Of a stretch of DNA of 64,000 bases, positions 1 to 13,320 are shown piece after piece. The notes under the pieces were generated by a model, which saw only the letters and a program-made list of their open reading frames with translations, was not told the origin of the DNA and ran no database searches. The position numbers were made by a program, and so were the translations under genes. Positions within the stretch are counted from its first letter, which is position 1; every line of letters begins with the position of its first letter. Location of the stretch: assembly GCA_018292915.2 (NCBI GenBank), contig JACVVK020000295.1, forward strand, positions 459,501 through 523,500, given 5' to 3'. The stretch comes from Batillaria attramentaria (taxonomy: Eukaryota > Mollusca > Gastropoda > Batillariidae).

Positions 1-2424
1 CACACACCTAGCCCAACATTCTGTATGCTCTTTATTAAAAACAAAAGCGCCGATACGGTATTTCTTCTAATAAATTATTCGTATCAGTTTGAGGTGTTTC
101 TTTGCTTTTCCGTTGCTGCTGTTGTTGTTTTGTGGATCCTATTCACTACAGCTGTCTTACTTCCAATCAGTCGTATCCGTCTGCACTCAGTGACTGACAG
201 AATTTTCATGTATCATGCATAATTAGTATGACTGCGAAATATCACGTAATTAGCATGACAGCGCACAATATGTCCAAATTGGGGATTTCCCACATCGTTT
301 AGCCCCCTCCCCCATCCTCCCAAACACTCCCACCCCCCCCCCCTTCCCCCCACCCCTCCGATCCGGTCACACTCTTACTTGTACACTGACGCGAACCGCA
401 CACATCCTGAATACGATTTAAAAAAAAAAAAAAAATCACAGTGCGGACCCCAAACTTGCAACTTCATCTGATTCTTCCGTGCACGTAGGTGGACCAACAA
501 CAAACGATTCGCCGACAGAAAATGCCGGAACTTATGGCAGACACATGCTGACGCCGTACCCTCTGGGTTCAGTTGCCCCCCATCCCCCTGCCTGCAGCAC
601 CACCGTCAAATAGTAACAGAGCCAAAGTGCCTCTCAAATCACTGGCACTTAGGCCCTTGTAGCACGCCACAACTCCACCACGTCACGCTCACAAGGAGCT
701 GAAGTCACCAGGAATGCTCACGGGGTTGAGTTCGTCATACTTACAACGTTGTTTTCTGCATATTCAAGCAATATGTCGATTCAATATAACAGCTATTCAG
801 TTCTTCTGGTCAACAAAGGCCCAACCCCGGCCTCTCCAGGAAGACCATCTCTTGAACACTGATTCAGTTCTATGATATTCGATGGACTGATCAGTATCTG
901 TCCGACTGGCTGAATGTTCATTCAGCCGTAGCCCTTTCTCATATGGCTTGGAGGGGTTCCGCCGGCGGAAGTGAGGTGAACTGATTCATGTGCATTCGAC
1001 GCTGATACGTTTTCACGAAAAATAGCTGCAAAAACTAGTATCGATTTTAATGACATCAACCTGAATTTGTTCGGGCTCCTGGAATTCCGGTGGTAACAAA
1101 CAAACCGCTGAAGTATGTGTTTAAACTTGCTACAAAACTTACATAGAAACTTGAAGACACCCTCCCCCGCCCCCAACCACCACTACCCCAACCACCACAC
1201 AAAGAGTAAAAAAGAAGAAAGACAGGAAGAAAGAAACAGAGAAATAATGAAAGAAAGAAAGACGGATGAACCTTCTCAGTACGTTTCCAGAAGGCATTAT
1301 ACAGATCCGTAGTGAGACCGTTTATTCATTATGGGCCTACATCAACGTTCCTGTTTATGCAGACAGTCAAGATCTGTCTTGTAGCGGACTATCTACGAGT
1401 TTGCGGCTTGAAATCAGGCTGGTGCCAAAGGCTTGAAGATACTGGCGGCGACTGATACAGTGGATCAGGCTTGAACACTGACGTGGGATGGGGGGATCTC
1501 TGATTCATTTTACCTGGGATGGGAAAGGGCCGGTAAGCGGCAAAAGTCTATGTCCTGTTCTACTTCAAGTTGGCGTGTTTTGAGTCTTTTCAATCAATTT
1601 CTGTTTTTGTTTTTAATTAGCGCGTGAAAAACATTTCTTTAATTTTTTTGTTGGGGGGGGGGGGGTATCAATACTTGGGTAAGAATTATGCTAACAATCT
1701 GTTTTAAACTGTCTGTTATTTTTCACATAAAAATCGATTTTCCTACAAATCTGCACTTATGGCACGAGAACCATAAAATGAAGTGCAACAATTTCATATC
1801 ATTTACACAAAGCAGGCCTCTCAGTGCCTATTTGATCTGACCAACTAACGTCAGTAACAGTTCCGCTGACACTGACTGGTCGATCCACATAAAATCGATA
1901 ACAACCGCCCTACATATGATGACTAAGTCACCGTGGCTGCCACTGATTATCTGTAGGAGCACTGGAGTGGCAGTCACGGTTTTCGCAGACTGCAAGTGAT
2001 TACCTGGTTACAGTTAGGCGGCAACTAAGTGGCACCCAGGCTACACACTTTGACACTTCACCACACAAACAAACAAACCAGCGCCGCTACCTACGTCAGA
2101 CATCCACAGGGCTCTATTGCCATTTTACAGGTCTTCAGTCTAGCGCCGATGGAACCTCCTCAAGTACCCACCGAGACGTAACGGGGAATACATGTACTGG
2201 ATCCACACAAATCCCGCCCATCCGATGAGTCGTCGGGGCTAAAGCCAATAAAACGCATAAACATCGCTGAATGGTTAAGACATTTCAACGTTGAAGTAAA
2301 CAGATGGGAGCTGATGGGGGGAGGTGGGGGGGGGGGTGTCACTCTCGAAGCTTCAACTCAGTCTTACTTGAAACGCGGAATGTTCGTGTTTACTACGCTT
2401 CACAAACGCCAGCTACCGGTTTTG

Positions 2425-2428
<4 letters not shown>

Positions 2429-2492
<64 letters not shown>
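2429..2492. repeat. (GT)n microsatellite
   Basis: An uninterrupted run of about 32 GT dinucleotides. Cysteine-valine repeat reading frames across it are translation artefacts. Confidence 0.95.
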
Positions 2493-2494
<2 letters not shown>

Positions 2495-4229
2495 CTAATA
2501 TAGATGTGAGCAAGTAGGCACATTTACATATGTGCTAATGTAAGAAGAAACGGTTGCTTTTTTGTTTTTTGTTCGATCTGTTACTGTGCTCTGTATAGAG
2601 GTGGACGAGGAGACAGAAGTATATATGCGTCAATGTGAATAGTTTGTTGCTGTTGCTGACTAGTGTGCAGATTACAGACCACCTGTAGCCATGCTGGCTG
2701 AATATATTTATGTATTCACATACATGCCTGTACCCCCTGATGGGGTTTCTGGAAATAAAGAAAACTGTAAAACTGTGTAAACTGGAACACGGTTTCGCTT
2801 GTGAGTACATCTACAGGTACGCTCGAAGAAAATCTATCGAAGTATTTCTACAATTACAGAGCTCTTAATGCCTGCGAACCAGTTCCACCTTCAGGCTCTG
2901 CGAAACATGGAAACTTCAGATTCTCCTATTGTACCCAGAGGGTGGCGGTGCCGCACGCCTCTCGATCAGTCCTTGTGTTATCCGCGTCACGTGTAACCCT
3001 TCTGCTGGCTCAACGCCAGCATTTGAGATGCTGTCACTGTGCAGGTGCATGAACAGTACGATGATAAACACTGCGCGCACACAAAAAGCTCAGAACGATC
3101 TGTGAAACTTACTGAAAATCTAAATAGACCTTTAGGCCAGGCCTCATTGCAACTGTTCATTTCCCAGACCTTTGCTCCCATAAGTAAGAAACGGTAATCA
3201 AGTCATGCCGATTTTTACGAGCAATAACAAACAATTTTTTTTTACACCCAACTGAAACGCCATTCAAAAAAAACCTCTAGGTGTTTTTTGTTCAATCCCG
3301 CTTTATGTGTTTTTCCGTTGCTTCTTCAATTGCAAACGCAAACTGGCTTGTTTCCGGCGAGTGCAGCGTCTTGAACTGCTTTGGCATCAGAGTAAACCTG
3401 AGATTTTTTACTCTGTCGGTTTAATGTGAGCATCCTGAGCAGAATCGCAGGCCCGAAAATAAGCTGACGCATGAATTTTCCCTCTGACACTACAGAGGTA
3501 CTTGTGTTATATTTTCTGAAGCCGGGTAGGCCAAAGAGCACGAAACCCAACAGTGAAAATGTGCAGACGGCAAGTTTATGTGTCCATGAATGTCACACCC
3601 ACCGCTGAAAAGACTTTGTACCGCCACTATAATCATCCCCGATGTCAGAGGTACCGTGCAGATGTATGTCTTTTTTCATTTTTCTTATTCGCCACTATCT
3701 GACATAGTTAATGTGTCGGAACCACATCAAACAAATCTGGAGAAGTATCTGGCATCCCGCGGCGTCAGTGTTTTTGCGCTTTTTTTTTTCTTTTTTTTTT
3801 CTTTTTTGCTTTTTCTTGTGTTTACAGGATTGCAGGAAAGTAATGAATGGAGGATCTGTATTTTACAGGCTGCAATCCGATGCCGTCGATGTTTAGTCTG
3901 TGAGATGTCCAACACCTCTCAGTTTCGTAGTTATGTGTAAGACTGGACACGTGCATGATTGTAACAGAACATAGGTTACTCATGATTGTGTAGTCTCTGG
4001 GAGATTTTGGTGAGGTGAGGTATCCCATCATCCCCCCCCCCCCCCCCCCCCCCACACACACTCTTTCAACAAGACTGTACCGTGAGTCAAAGACAGTCTT
4101 AATTAACGCAGCAGTAAGAATGTTTCAGCGCCAGCAACTAATGAAGTCTGGAAGGTGTGAACCAGTGAAGATAGCCTTATCAGTTCTGTTCTGATACCAA
4201 ACCCATGGCAGACAGTGTGTAAATTATAC

Positions 4230-4690
4230 CTGAAAATAATTGCGTAACTCTGGTAAGCGCTGGAACTTCTGAGCGGAAAAACCGCTGTTATGACGCACGG
4301 CCTCACATCATCCACAGTTTTGTTGTTGTTGTTGTTGTTTTGGTTGTTGTTGTTGCTGTTGTTGTTTCCTGTTCCAGTACGTTTGTTAAGTCAAAACACC
4401 ACGCACTGGTGTGTTACTTATGAAAATGATTGCGTAATTCTAGTGGAACTTGAGAGGGGGAAAACCTCAGTGATATGACGCACGTTCAGTCTAACAAGTA
4501 AAGACTTCCATCCACAGGTGTGTCTTCTGTCCCAGTTAATTTGTTAAGACACTAAAACCACGCAACGGTGTAGTGTAGACTTTACGTGTACTTGAAAATA
4601 ATTGCGTGATTCTGGTGGAGTTAGTAGCAGGAGGGGAAAAACCTCAGTCATGACGCTTCATCCACATACGTGTTTCTGTTTCAGTTAATC
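4230..4690. repeat. ~175 bp tandem repeat, about 2.6 copies
   Basis: Three successive blocks begin near 4230, 4419 and 4593 with the same order of landmarks. These are a GAAAATNATTGCGT start, a GGAAAAAC-like stretch, a TGACGC block, a CATCCACA block and a CAG followed by TTTGTTAAG. The first copy is enlarged by a TTG/TTGTTG simple repeat (about 4318-4368). The copies differ by many substitutions, so the array is old. I do not recognise the family. Confidence 0.75.
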
Positions 4691-5655
4691 ACCACAGACG
4701 GTAAGCTCAGTTCCCCCAGCCTCGCCTACAGACAGACCAGACCCGACCAGACAGAAGCTATAGGGAAGCCTAAAGCAAGGATTGGAGTTATTATTACGCC
4801 GTGGCTTCGCTCACCCAGCCTGCACTGCCTGGCGGTGCATCTTTACAGAAGCAAACAATTAATTACGGAGTCGGCCTAGGGCTAGGAGAGAGTGACAGAG
4901 AGAGAGCGTCTGAGCAAGAGAGAGAAGGGATCAGCTAGATCAAAGTGGCCAATGTCTAGCCGCACTATTACACAGTAGCAGTGGCGTGCTTTATGAGCTG
5001 TGAACTGTGAAGCCGCGGCGGTGGTCCAGCAGCATCCAGCGCATCAAGGGAGCAATCTGTCCGTGCATGTGACAAAAATCCTTGCCATTCTGGCAATCTT
5101 GGACCCTGCTGTTGTTGTGGGGGTTCCAGTGTAGGAAGCGTATCGCTGTATTGGTGTTGGCAGTGGTGCAAACCTTCGCGCTACATTGTACCGTGTTGGC
5201 AACGTTGCTCTGACGCGCTCGGCGATTTTTTTTTTTTTTTTTTTTCGTAGGGGGATTTTCTCTCTTCTCTCCGCGCCACGCGAGCATCATACTTAGGTCT
5301 CATGTTATAGTGCTGGAGTCTTTCCTTCATTCTGTTGGCACCCAGAGCGGGGCTCGCCGGTGATGTGTGTGATGATGAAGTGATCTGTCTCAGTGGAAAT
5401 GCTCGACATGGCCGGGCGCAAGAAACGGTCGATATAATTACAGGAACCTTTCACTTAGAACAATGGATTTATTATTGTACGCCAGGAATGTTCTTCAGCT
5501 TCTGACCCTGACAGTGTAGTCGTCAGAAGGGTTAAAAAAAAAAATACAAACACGACAAACATTCGTGTGCGCAATGAAAAGTGAGCGTAAACCTGCGAGC
5601 GAGCCTCTAATCTTGGAAAGAAGATAAGAAAGAGCTAAATTCAACTCCCAACAAA

Positions 5656-8347
5656 ATGGATGTGAAACTGAAAAAGTGTGTGCTGCACGTGCTGGTAGTG
5701 CTAGCTGTCAGTCACACGTGCCTGTCGGCGGCCGCGGCGCTGGACCTGCAAGAGAACTGCATCCTCAGCTTCGTGGTGCCTCGCGACAAGGTCAAGTCGT
5801 CCTGTGACATGGAGGAGAGGGTCAGCCGGCGGCTGAACGCCATGGAGACCAAGGTCACGCTGTACAAGCAGCATGTGATGGAGCTGCAGGAGCAGCTGCA
5901 GAAAGAGCGCGACTCCCACACGCACAGAGTGGACGAGCTACAGTCCCGCTTAGCCCGGGCTGAGTCGCACGAGGACGAACTCTTCCAGAAGAGAATACAG
6001 GCCTTGGAGGAGGAGGTCAGGAAGCTGAGGACTACCACGATGCTGCCTCCGTCCTCCGGTGCCAAGACCACGCTGTCCTATTCTTTGAACGAAAAGTCTT
6101 CCACAGCCGGCGTGGTCATGACGGGACGCACCAAGGAGGAGGAGGACAAGGCTGTGCTGAATCTTGTGAAAACTGTGGTGCACTCGGAGGTGAAGAAGCT
6201 GTTTGACAATTACACGCAGTACGTAGGTCGCTATGTGCGCGACCAGGCCCTGGCCTTCAACCAGATCATCAGTATGGTGCCCAGGAACGACCAGTCGTTT
6301 CCGCCGCCTGACCCATCCAAGTGGATGAGCAGCAGGGCAGGGGGAGACGACACACGCACCAGTAGCGGGACAACTCCTCCTGCTCCTCCCGACAGCGACC
6401 TGGCGTTACTGAACGAGCTGGAAGGCATTAGGAACAAGATTAACAGCACAGGGAAAAGACTTGCCGACCACGTGGAGAAAGTTCTCCAAAACGTCACGGC
6501 TGCCGCTGCGGACCTGACAACGCCGCCTGCTAACGTGGCCTTGTCTTTAGAAGCTGCAGCAGTGACCTCATCCAGTGACGACGTCGAGCCTGACGGCAGT
6601 TTACTGGACGTAAACGACACGGCCAGTGGCGACGCAAACGACACGACAAGCGACCATAACATCACGCTGTCCTTCACGGACGTGGGCGGCAGCAGGACAG
6701 ACCCAGCAGAAGGCGTCACTCCAAAGAATGTCCACGTGGCAGAAGGCGGTGTCGTCAGCGCCAAGGACGCCTCGAAGACGGCCCAGTCTCGCATGAGTCA
6801 CAACACAGGCGGATCAGACATGACCAAGATTGAAAGTGACTCTCAGGACAAGGAAGGTTCGGCGAACGGTGCAGCTGAGGCTGGTGGTAACCAGTCTACG
6901 TGGGAGGAGAACATGGTTCACGATCAGAGCCACGCTCAGTGGGTGCAGGTGATGCTGAGGACGGAAATTCAGAGCATCTTGCAGCAGCAGGTGGACGAGG
7001 TGTTGAGCTTGGTATCCAAACACTCTGCCATGGTCGACTCACGTTTGGAGGACCAAGAGAAACGCTTCAGTCAGCTGGAGGAGCGCCTGGCTGCTGACGT
7101 CAAGCACCTGGACCAGGTAAATGGCTCCAGCGCATTCGTCCTTATATTAAAGTCACAGTTTTTGAAAGTACCCCTTAAAGTACGAGAGATTATTTTCACT
7201 ATTTTCAACCCATTTATACAAAGATTTGAAAGAAGAAATAAACGCACTGGCCGCGTTTTTTCGGGAAACTATGGATCTTCTGGTTGTAGAAGATCCCGTG
7301 AGAGTTGGGATTTTAGCTGTTGTTGTTGATGTCGTTTGTTTTTGTTGTTTTTTCCCCCTACACTAATCTTCACTGTGAAAATTCATATTCAAAAGTGGAG
7401 GCAAGAGTGTGCCCCTAAAACAGAATACTGGAAGCCTGCAGTTATGAGTAACGGGTGGGGTCGTCTATGTAATTAGAGTAAAGACGCGTTTACGTGTATT
7501 GAACTTCCATTTTACTGCAGAAAGATTCTGCCATTCTTCAACAGTACGTGTGCGGGAATGCGTGTTTGTGTGCATGTGTTTCGTTTATTTTTGTTTCGCT
7601 TGATGCAACCAAGCGTCTGGCTACTTTGTACAGGATGTCTCAGCAGAACAAGCCAGTTTATTTACAATGCTTGGGAAAAGGATTTGGGAAAAGTGTTTGG
7701 GAAGGGGGTGGGGGAGATGCTGACCAGAAAAGCAGAGCTGTGATAGCCACAAAACTGACCACTTTTCATATTTTTGTCCGGCTTTCAACAGCTCGTGAAC
7801 AGCCTCAAGCTTGAGCTGACGTCAGTGTCCCAAGGCGTTCAAACACTTTACCAGCGTACCGAAAAGACAAGTGAACTGGAGGACACAGTGGCCGAGCTGA
7901 AGAAGAACATCAGCATGGAGGGCAACAGTCGTCTGCTGGCAACTTTACTGGACGAGCAGGGCAAGAAGGTAAAGTAGCCGATGTGTACTGTCCATGGGTG
8001 ACACGTGATAACTTCACTTACTGTCAGTAAGTTGGGTGTCATGACTTCCTTTTCTTGTCATTTTGGCTTTTTTTTTTCTTTTTTCTTTTTTTTTTTTTTG
8101 GGGGGGGGGGGGGGGGGGTCAATAGCTGATGTGTTTTTGTAAACAGGTGATGAATATCCAATTTTCTTTATTTTTCAAATTTTAAAAATTTTATTTATAT
8201 TTATTTATTTACTTATTTTATTTATTTTGTTATTTATTTATTTATTTTTTTTTATTTTTTTTTTTGGGGGGGGGGGGGGCAGGGGGAAGAGATAGTCGGC
8301 GTGCATGACTTTTTTCTTTTGTGCGCGCGCGCGCGTGTGTGTGCCAC

Positions 8348-8385
<38 letters not shown>

Positions 8386-10279
8386 GTGACGATCAGGGAA
8401 ATGGAGGGCAACGGGAAGCAGACCACTGCAGCTCAGTGGTGAACAGCGACAACGCCAGAAAATGAACATCTGCCGAAACGCCTCCGGCCTAACTTTCCTC
8501 TGAATTTCCTCAAAGGTGCGCAAGCTGGAGCGTCTGACAGAAATCTACCAACAGTCTCTGGAGCACTACCGTAACGAGACGAAACTGGAGTATCGAGACC
8601 TGAAGGAAAGGCTGACCAAAGAGAGCGGGGTGGTCAAGAGTCTCAACCAGGCCCTCTACACCAACATCACCTCCGAGGTGAAGCAGGCCAACCTTCAGCT
8701 CAACACGACCATGAAGAAGCAGATAGAGGAGGTCAAACAGCGTGTCCAGGTGAACATTCAGTTTTCCCTCAAGACGTGATGAGGAGTTTGTATAGTTTTT
8801 GTTTTGTTTTTCTTAGTTACAAACATGTGTGGTCATGGAAAGTTACAGAGGTTCATTCAGGAAGTTATGAAATCAGCTGCCGAAATGGTCGCTTGTGGTT
8901 TGTTACTTGACTGCACAGTACGACTTGGGCATTTTGTAAACTCATCTCTGTACGTCAAGTAGCACAAGAACAACTTCTAGTCACCTGTTGTGTTACAAAG
9001 CGCCTTTTACACCTTTTATCTTTCACTCAGATCTACACCCACCTCCTCCCCCAAGACATACACCTTTGTCACCCACCCCCACCCCACTCCATCGCCCTCA
9101 ACACGCACATACACCAAGTGTACCAATGTAGCAGTAACATTATCGCAATATTTTTGGTCACTTTTTCATGCACAGAATTATTTAATATCTTTCAGGTGAT
9201 GGAGGACAACAGTCTGCTGCTTCAGATAGACCTGTCCAGCTTTGAGCGCCAGCTGAAGTCCAAGTCGTCCAAGTCCGAGCGAGACATCAGCCGCCTGACG
9301 GACGACGTGAACGACCTCAAACAGAAGACCCGCAACCTCCAGAGGACCCTCAGCAAAACCGAGTCCGACCAGGAGCACCTATCCCATGTTGTCAACTCCA
9401 CATCCACGGAGGTGCAGAACCTCAAGATGGAGGTCAAGCTCAACGTGCTGGACGACTGGCTGCCGTACAATTTTGACTACATGAAGAGTCGCACGGACTG
9501 TTTCGGTGAGCAGTTTGTCCGCAAGTCCGGCTTCAAGACTGGGCGCCTGGTTGGCGTGGTGCTCTGCAGCCACAACAGGTACAAGATCTTCCTCGGGCAG
9601 AGCCTGACGGACACTTTCAAGAATATCGGGGATGACTCTGGCATGGGAGAGGATCACTGTGAATTTGTCAATGCCTCTCAAAGATCCGCGGTCAAGGTCA
9701 GCCCCTTCCGCACCTCAACAGATACAGAACCTGGTAAGCATGGATATATAGTTTTCTACAATTAATACTGATTTCCCAGCTCACATGCCTTTGCCCTTCT
9801 TTTTCCTTCTTCTTTCCTCCCCCCCCCCCCCCCCCCTCAACTCTGTTACTGCCCTTTCCTGTGAACACCAGTCAATTAACATTTTCCAATCAAACCTCAC
9901 CCTCCATTTTCCCTCAGATTATACACTTTGGAAACAAACTAAAATTTACCTGAAACTATCTGAATAATGCCAACATCTGATTTTTTTTTTTTTTTTTGGG
10001 GGGGGGGGGGGTTGTTTTGTTATTGTTCAGGTTTCACTCTCCCTGTGAACTCAGGAGATACCATGCATACTGCAGTTCAATGAACTAGTGTTGCAATCTT
10101 CAGTTCTCCGTTTACTATTTTCAGTGAGAATTTACCCTGTCGTGTACCTCTCATGTCTTGGCTCTTCATATTCAACAGGTTATGTGCGCACACGATGGGG
10201 GCAGGAGCCAAGGCCAGAGCTGATCAACATCATACGCCCATCACCTGTTTGGTATGAATGTGGCGTTACCATCCCTTGA
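5656..10279 (+). CDS. secreted coiled-coil protein with a C-terminal four-cysteine domain (five exons)
   Basis: Coding exons are 5656-7116, 7792-7968, 8516-8749, 9196-9733 and 10179-10279. All borders are GT/AG, the phases agree, and the product is 836 residues. The ATG sits in a good context (ACAAAATGG). Residues 1 to about 28 look like a signal peptide (hydrophobic VLHVLVVLAV core, then SAAAA). Residues about 50-130 and about 440-700 are charged heptad-like coiled coil, and the middle (about 200-430) is a Ser/Thr/Asp-rich linker. More than eight N-glycosylation sequons fit an extracellular protein. Residues about 710-836 form a compact domain with four cysteines (726, 748, 779, 831), a YKIFLGQSLTDTF stretch, a GEDHCE motif and a final WYECGVTIP. 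I infer a secreted oligomer presenting the C-terminal domain at the end of a stalk. I do not recognise this domain as a named family, and no function is claimed. Confidence 0.88.
8063..8390. repeat. low-complexity T/G tracts and (GT)n in intron 2 of the coiled-coil gene
   Basis: A T tract runs straight into a G run (to about 8118), followed by ATTT-rich sequence, a second T-to-G junction (about 8246-8279) and a GT microsatellite (about 8351-8383). It lies between exons 2 and 3, with no coding sign. Confidence 0.9.
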
Positions 10280-11100
10280 ACCAAGAGGACACTGTGGGGA
10301 CATTTTGTTTCTTCTTCTTCCCGTGAGAGCGCTCGAGCCACAGGAACTCGAGTCAAACAAGACTGACTATTATGTGACGTGTGTGGTGGAGCAATGTGCT
10401 GAGTGAAGGCTGAGAGCTTGAGGAAGTGAACTTCTGGATGTGTGTGAGAGTGCACGTGTCCGTTTCAGGTTGTGGTTCTTTGGACAAGTGTGCTTCCTCT
10501 TTCGCAGCAACTGTGAGCAGCGGCGAAGTGCCTGTGTAAAGTAGGGCATCTGACCAAGTGTCAAGTGGGTGTGAACATTACAACTTGACCTTCTGTCTCG
10601 AGCAAACTGGGTTAGTCATAATTCAGTGAAATGCAGATTAACGACAACAGTCAACTTTGAACCGCTCAGAAGCCTTCCATATGTTTTCCTGTGACAATTC
10701 ATGCAGAAAATTTCTACAGTCAAATCTACTCCCTGGACTGCCTACAACGAGTAAAGTTTTGACTTTTGTTTTAAAATTAAAGATGGAGGCTTCACTAGAA
10801 TGTGTCTTCTCCAAATGGACAAAATGTGCCGACACAATGCAAAAACTCATTCTGACTAGAACACTAACAGTCTGGGCAACAGAAAGATATCTGCAAATCA
10901 GAAAATGTCCTTGTGCTACAAACTACACCCACTTAAGAGAAACATAAACTCCAAATCAAGTGCGACAAACAGATTTTTTTCCCTCATGACTTTAAGTGTG
11001 TGGACGTGCCGTCAGTAACATAGTACATGTATTTTCTGGAAACTATCAGGCACCTCTTCAGAGTTCTCATACTCCCCCCCTCCCACTCTCCCCCCCCCCT

Positions 11101-11118
11101 CACACACACACACACACA

Positions 11119-11158
<40 letters not shown>
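11101..11158. repeat. (CA)n microsatellite
   Basis: About 29 CA units with one AT interruption, preceded by a C-rich tract, inside the presumed 3' UTR. Confidence 0.95.
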
Positions 11159-11161
<3 letters not shown>

Positions 11162-11914
11162 GCCTGTGCTCACTCCCCAACCACCTTAACGTCCAACACT
11201 GAAAAAAACATATGACATGCTGTGGGGGTATAATAAATGAGATGTTTGCAGATTTACACGACCTTAGTTACACATGAAATGGGTGATGTTTTATGTGTAC
11301 ATATCAACAGACCTAAAGCAGACACTATTTCCCTGTTTATGTATACCTGTACACATTAGCCATTCAAATTTATAGTGAGAAAACATGCACTCCATGAATC
11401 AACACCACAGACCAACCCCCCCAAAAAAAAAAAAAAAAAATGTTGCTTTCTCAACTATGAACAAGTGAACACAGCTTTGCCAAACAGACACTGGGGTTTA
11501 CTTCTCTACGAGCAATGCAAAGTGTGTATTAGAATGCAGAGTCCCTTTTGCCTCTTATATGCAGCAAGTTCACAGAAAATGGCAAATACTATGGTTGTAT
11601 GTGTACAGAAAAACTTTAACATTGGTGCAGATTAATATGACTAAATCACTTGTTTGTGCCTCTCTCTCTCTCTCTCTCTCTAGTAATTTCGGGACTTAAT
11701 TTTGTAAATATGTTTCACAGGCTTGGCCTTTTATGAGCGTGACATACTTTGTGGTCAGTCCTAATTTCTCTCTGTTTTTTTTTTGGTTTTTGTTTTCAAA
11801 ATGTAATAGCTCACAGTTTGTACATATACACTGACATTAGGGTGTACATTGTATTTTATTTTGACTGCATACTAAATGGTTATTTTTGTGAGAGAAACCT
11901 ATGCCTTGAAGTTA

Positions 11915-11920
11915 AATAAA
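11915..11920 (+). terminator. polyadenylation signal AATAAA
   Basis: A perfect AATAAA hexamer about 1.6 kb after the stop codon of the coiled-coil gene, followed by T-rich sequence. It is the best candidate for the end of that transcript. Confidence 0.5.
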
Positions 11921-12417
11921 ACTAAGTTTTTGCTTTCAAAAGATTAACAGGACAGTGAAATATGTGAACATGCTGTTAACTTTTCTTTAATTAATGTCAC
12001 AAGTAATACGGAAGAGTTCATTAAACTGATTAAGATTTTTTTTTTCCTAATGTTTTAATCTCAACACCATAAAACAAGAACCGAAGACTGGAAAATGCCA
12101 GGATCTAACGGTGTTATGTAGGGGGGTAAAAATGTTAACTATGCAATCAATCACTTTGGTGACACTACTAAGTCCCCACGGAAAAAATGTACTTCTACAC
12201 TTGACATCATCACTATTACCATGACAGTGGTGATCAACATAAAACTGCCAAGAGTGGATCACACAGCAATATTACTAAACTGATGAACCAGTCTATTGTT
12301 TTGATTCGCTGAAAAGTAATGTGCGTGCGTGTGTGTGTGTGAGTGACTGGTTCAGTTTGGTATGCGGTTCTCATGTCATCATTTTTTTCTTAACCCTGGC
12401 TGACAATATCATCCCCC

Positions 12418-12419
<2 letters not shown>

Positions 12420-12471
<52 letters not shown>

Positions 12472-12482
12472 CTCTCTCTCTA
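12420..12482. repeat. (CA)n(TC)n compound microsatellite
   Basis: About 24 CA units pass directly into about 7 TC units. Confidence 0.95.
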
Positions 12483-13320
12483 ACCTGAACCCAACCTAAC
12501 CCCTCCCGAAAAACCATTCATCTTAGATCAGCAACAATGTTTTAACTTCATGTATACCTTTAGCAGAAACATGCACTGGTTCAAACGGACCACACCAAGA
12601 AAATGTACTCCCAGAACAGAGGAGTAATGGCATTTCCAGGTGATACCAAAAGGCAAACACACCTCGGCAAAGACACACAACTGCAAGTCTGGGAATGTCA
12701 TCCTAGGCATCTGCGGGCACTGGTACAATAGACACTGCTTGGGGAGAGATGTCAGGTGCAGTGTCTGCGAGTGCCTCTGGCATCAAGAGACGGCACCAGC
12801 CGCAATTACAAAGGGAAAACTCTGTTGCATGACTGCTATGTTAATGGCAAGTGATGCAGAATGGGTAGAATCCGACATCAGAGATTTCTTGGCACCTTCC
12901 CTGAAAGTGCAGTGGCTGCTGACAGCACTAAAGCAGTGAATGAGACTACTTGTACAATGAAGCACAGGCTCTCTCTCTCCCTCTCTGTTTCCAGTTCCTT
13001 CCCAGCATTGCTCTGACTAAAATCAAGGGGGAAAATCTCACAGAGGATACTGGCCAAATTATAACAGGTCTCCTAATGTGAGGGGAAACCGTGGCTGTAG
13101 AGCAGCGCACAGTTACCAGAAAGGTCTCACTTGATCCGGCAGTTCGGGTGCCAGAAACACGCAGGACAGACACTTCCTGTGCTTTCCTTTAGCCAAGAAA
13201 CCTCCAACTTCAGACATATCAGACCAGTACTGTAACTCAACCTGGTATGCTTTATATACCCATTACACTTGCAGTGAAACATCTGACGTATTATATGTAC
13301 AGATTCTTTTTCCATCATCT

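Larger units (their letters stand above)
1..5655. other. intergenic region with no recognisable gene
   Basis: I see no convincing coding exon on either strand. The stretch holds C-rich and A-rich simple sequence (about 300-435), a poly(G) tract (about 1650-1665), a GT microsatellite (2429-2492), a poly(C) run near 4030 and a tandem repeat at 4230-4690. The last few hundred bases before 5656 probably include the promoter and 5' UTR of the coiled-coil gene, but no TATA box or start site can be fixed by eye. A GA-rich stretch lies at about 4885-4930. Confidence 0.6.
10280..11940 (+). other. probable 3' UTR of the coiled-coil gene
   Basis: AT-rich sequence follows the stop codon with no further coding exon. 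It contains a CA microsatellite (11101-11158) and a CT run (about 11657-11682). A canonical AATAAA at 11915-11920 would place cleavage near 11935-11945. The extent is inferred from this signal only; an earlier site could also be used. Confidence 0.55.

Noticed and set aside
6231..6794. 187-codon minus-strand frame
   Set aside because: It is antisense to exon 1 of the coiled-coil gene and has no motif.
12640..12939. Cysteine-rich 99-codon plus-strand frame as a possible zinc-finger protein
   Set aside because: The spacing of cysteines fits no zinc-binding family I know, and there is no exon context.
13127..13318. Minus-strand frame as the missing last exon of the LOXHD1-like gene
   Set aside because: It has possible splice borders nearby but no PLAT features in any frame. 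It cannot be supported without a transcript.
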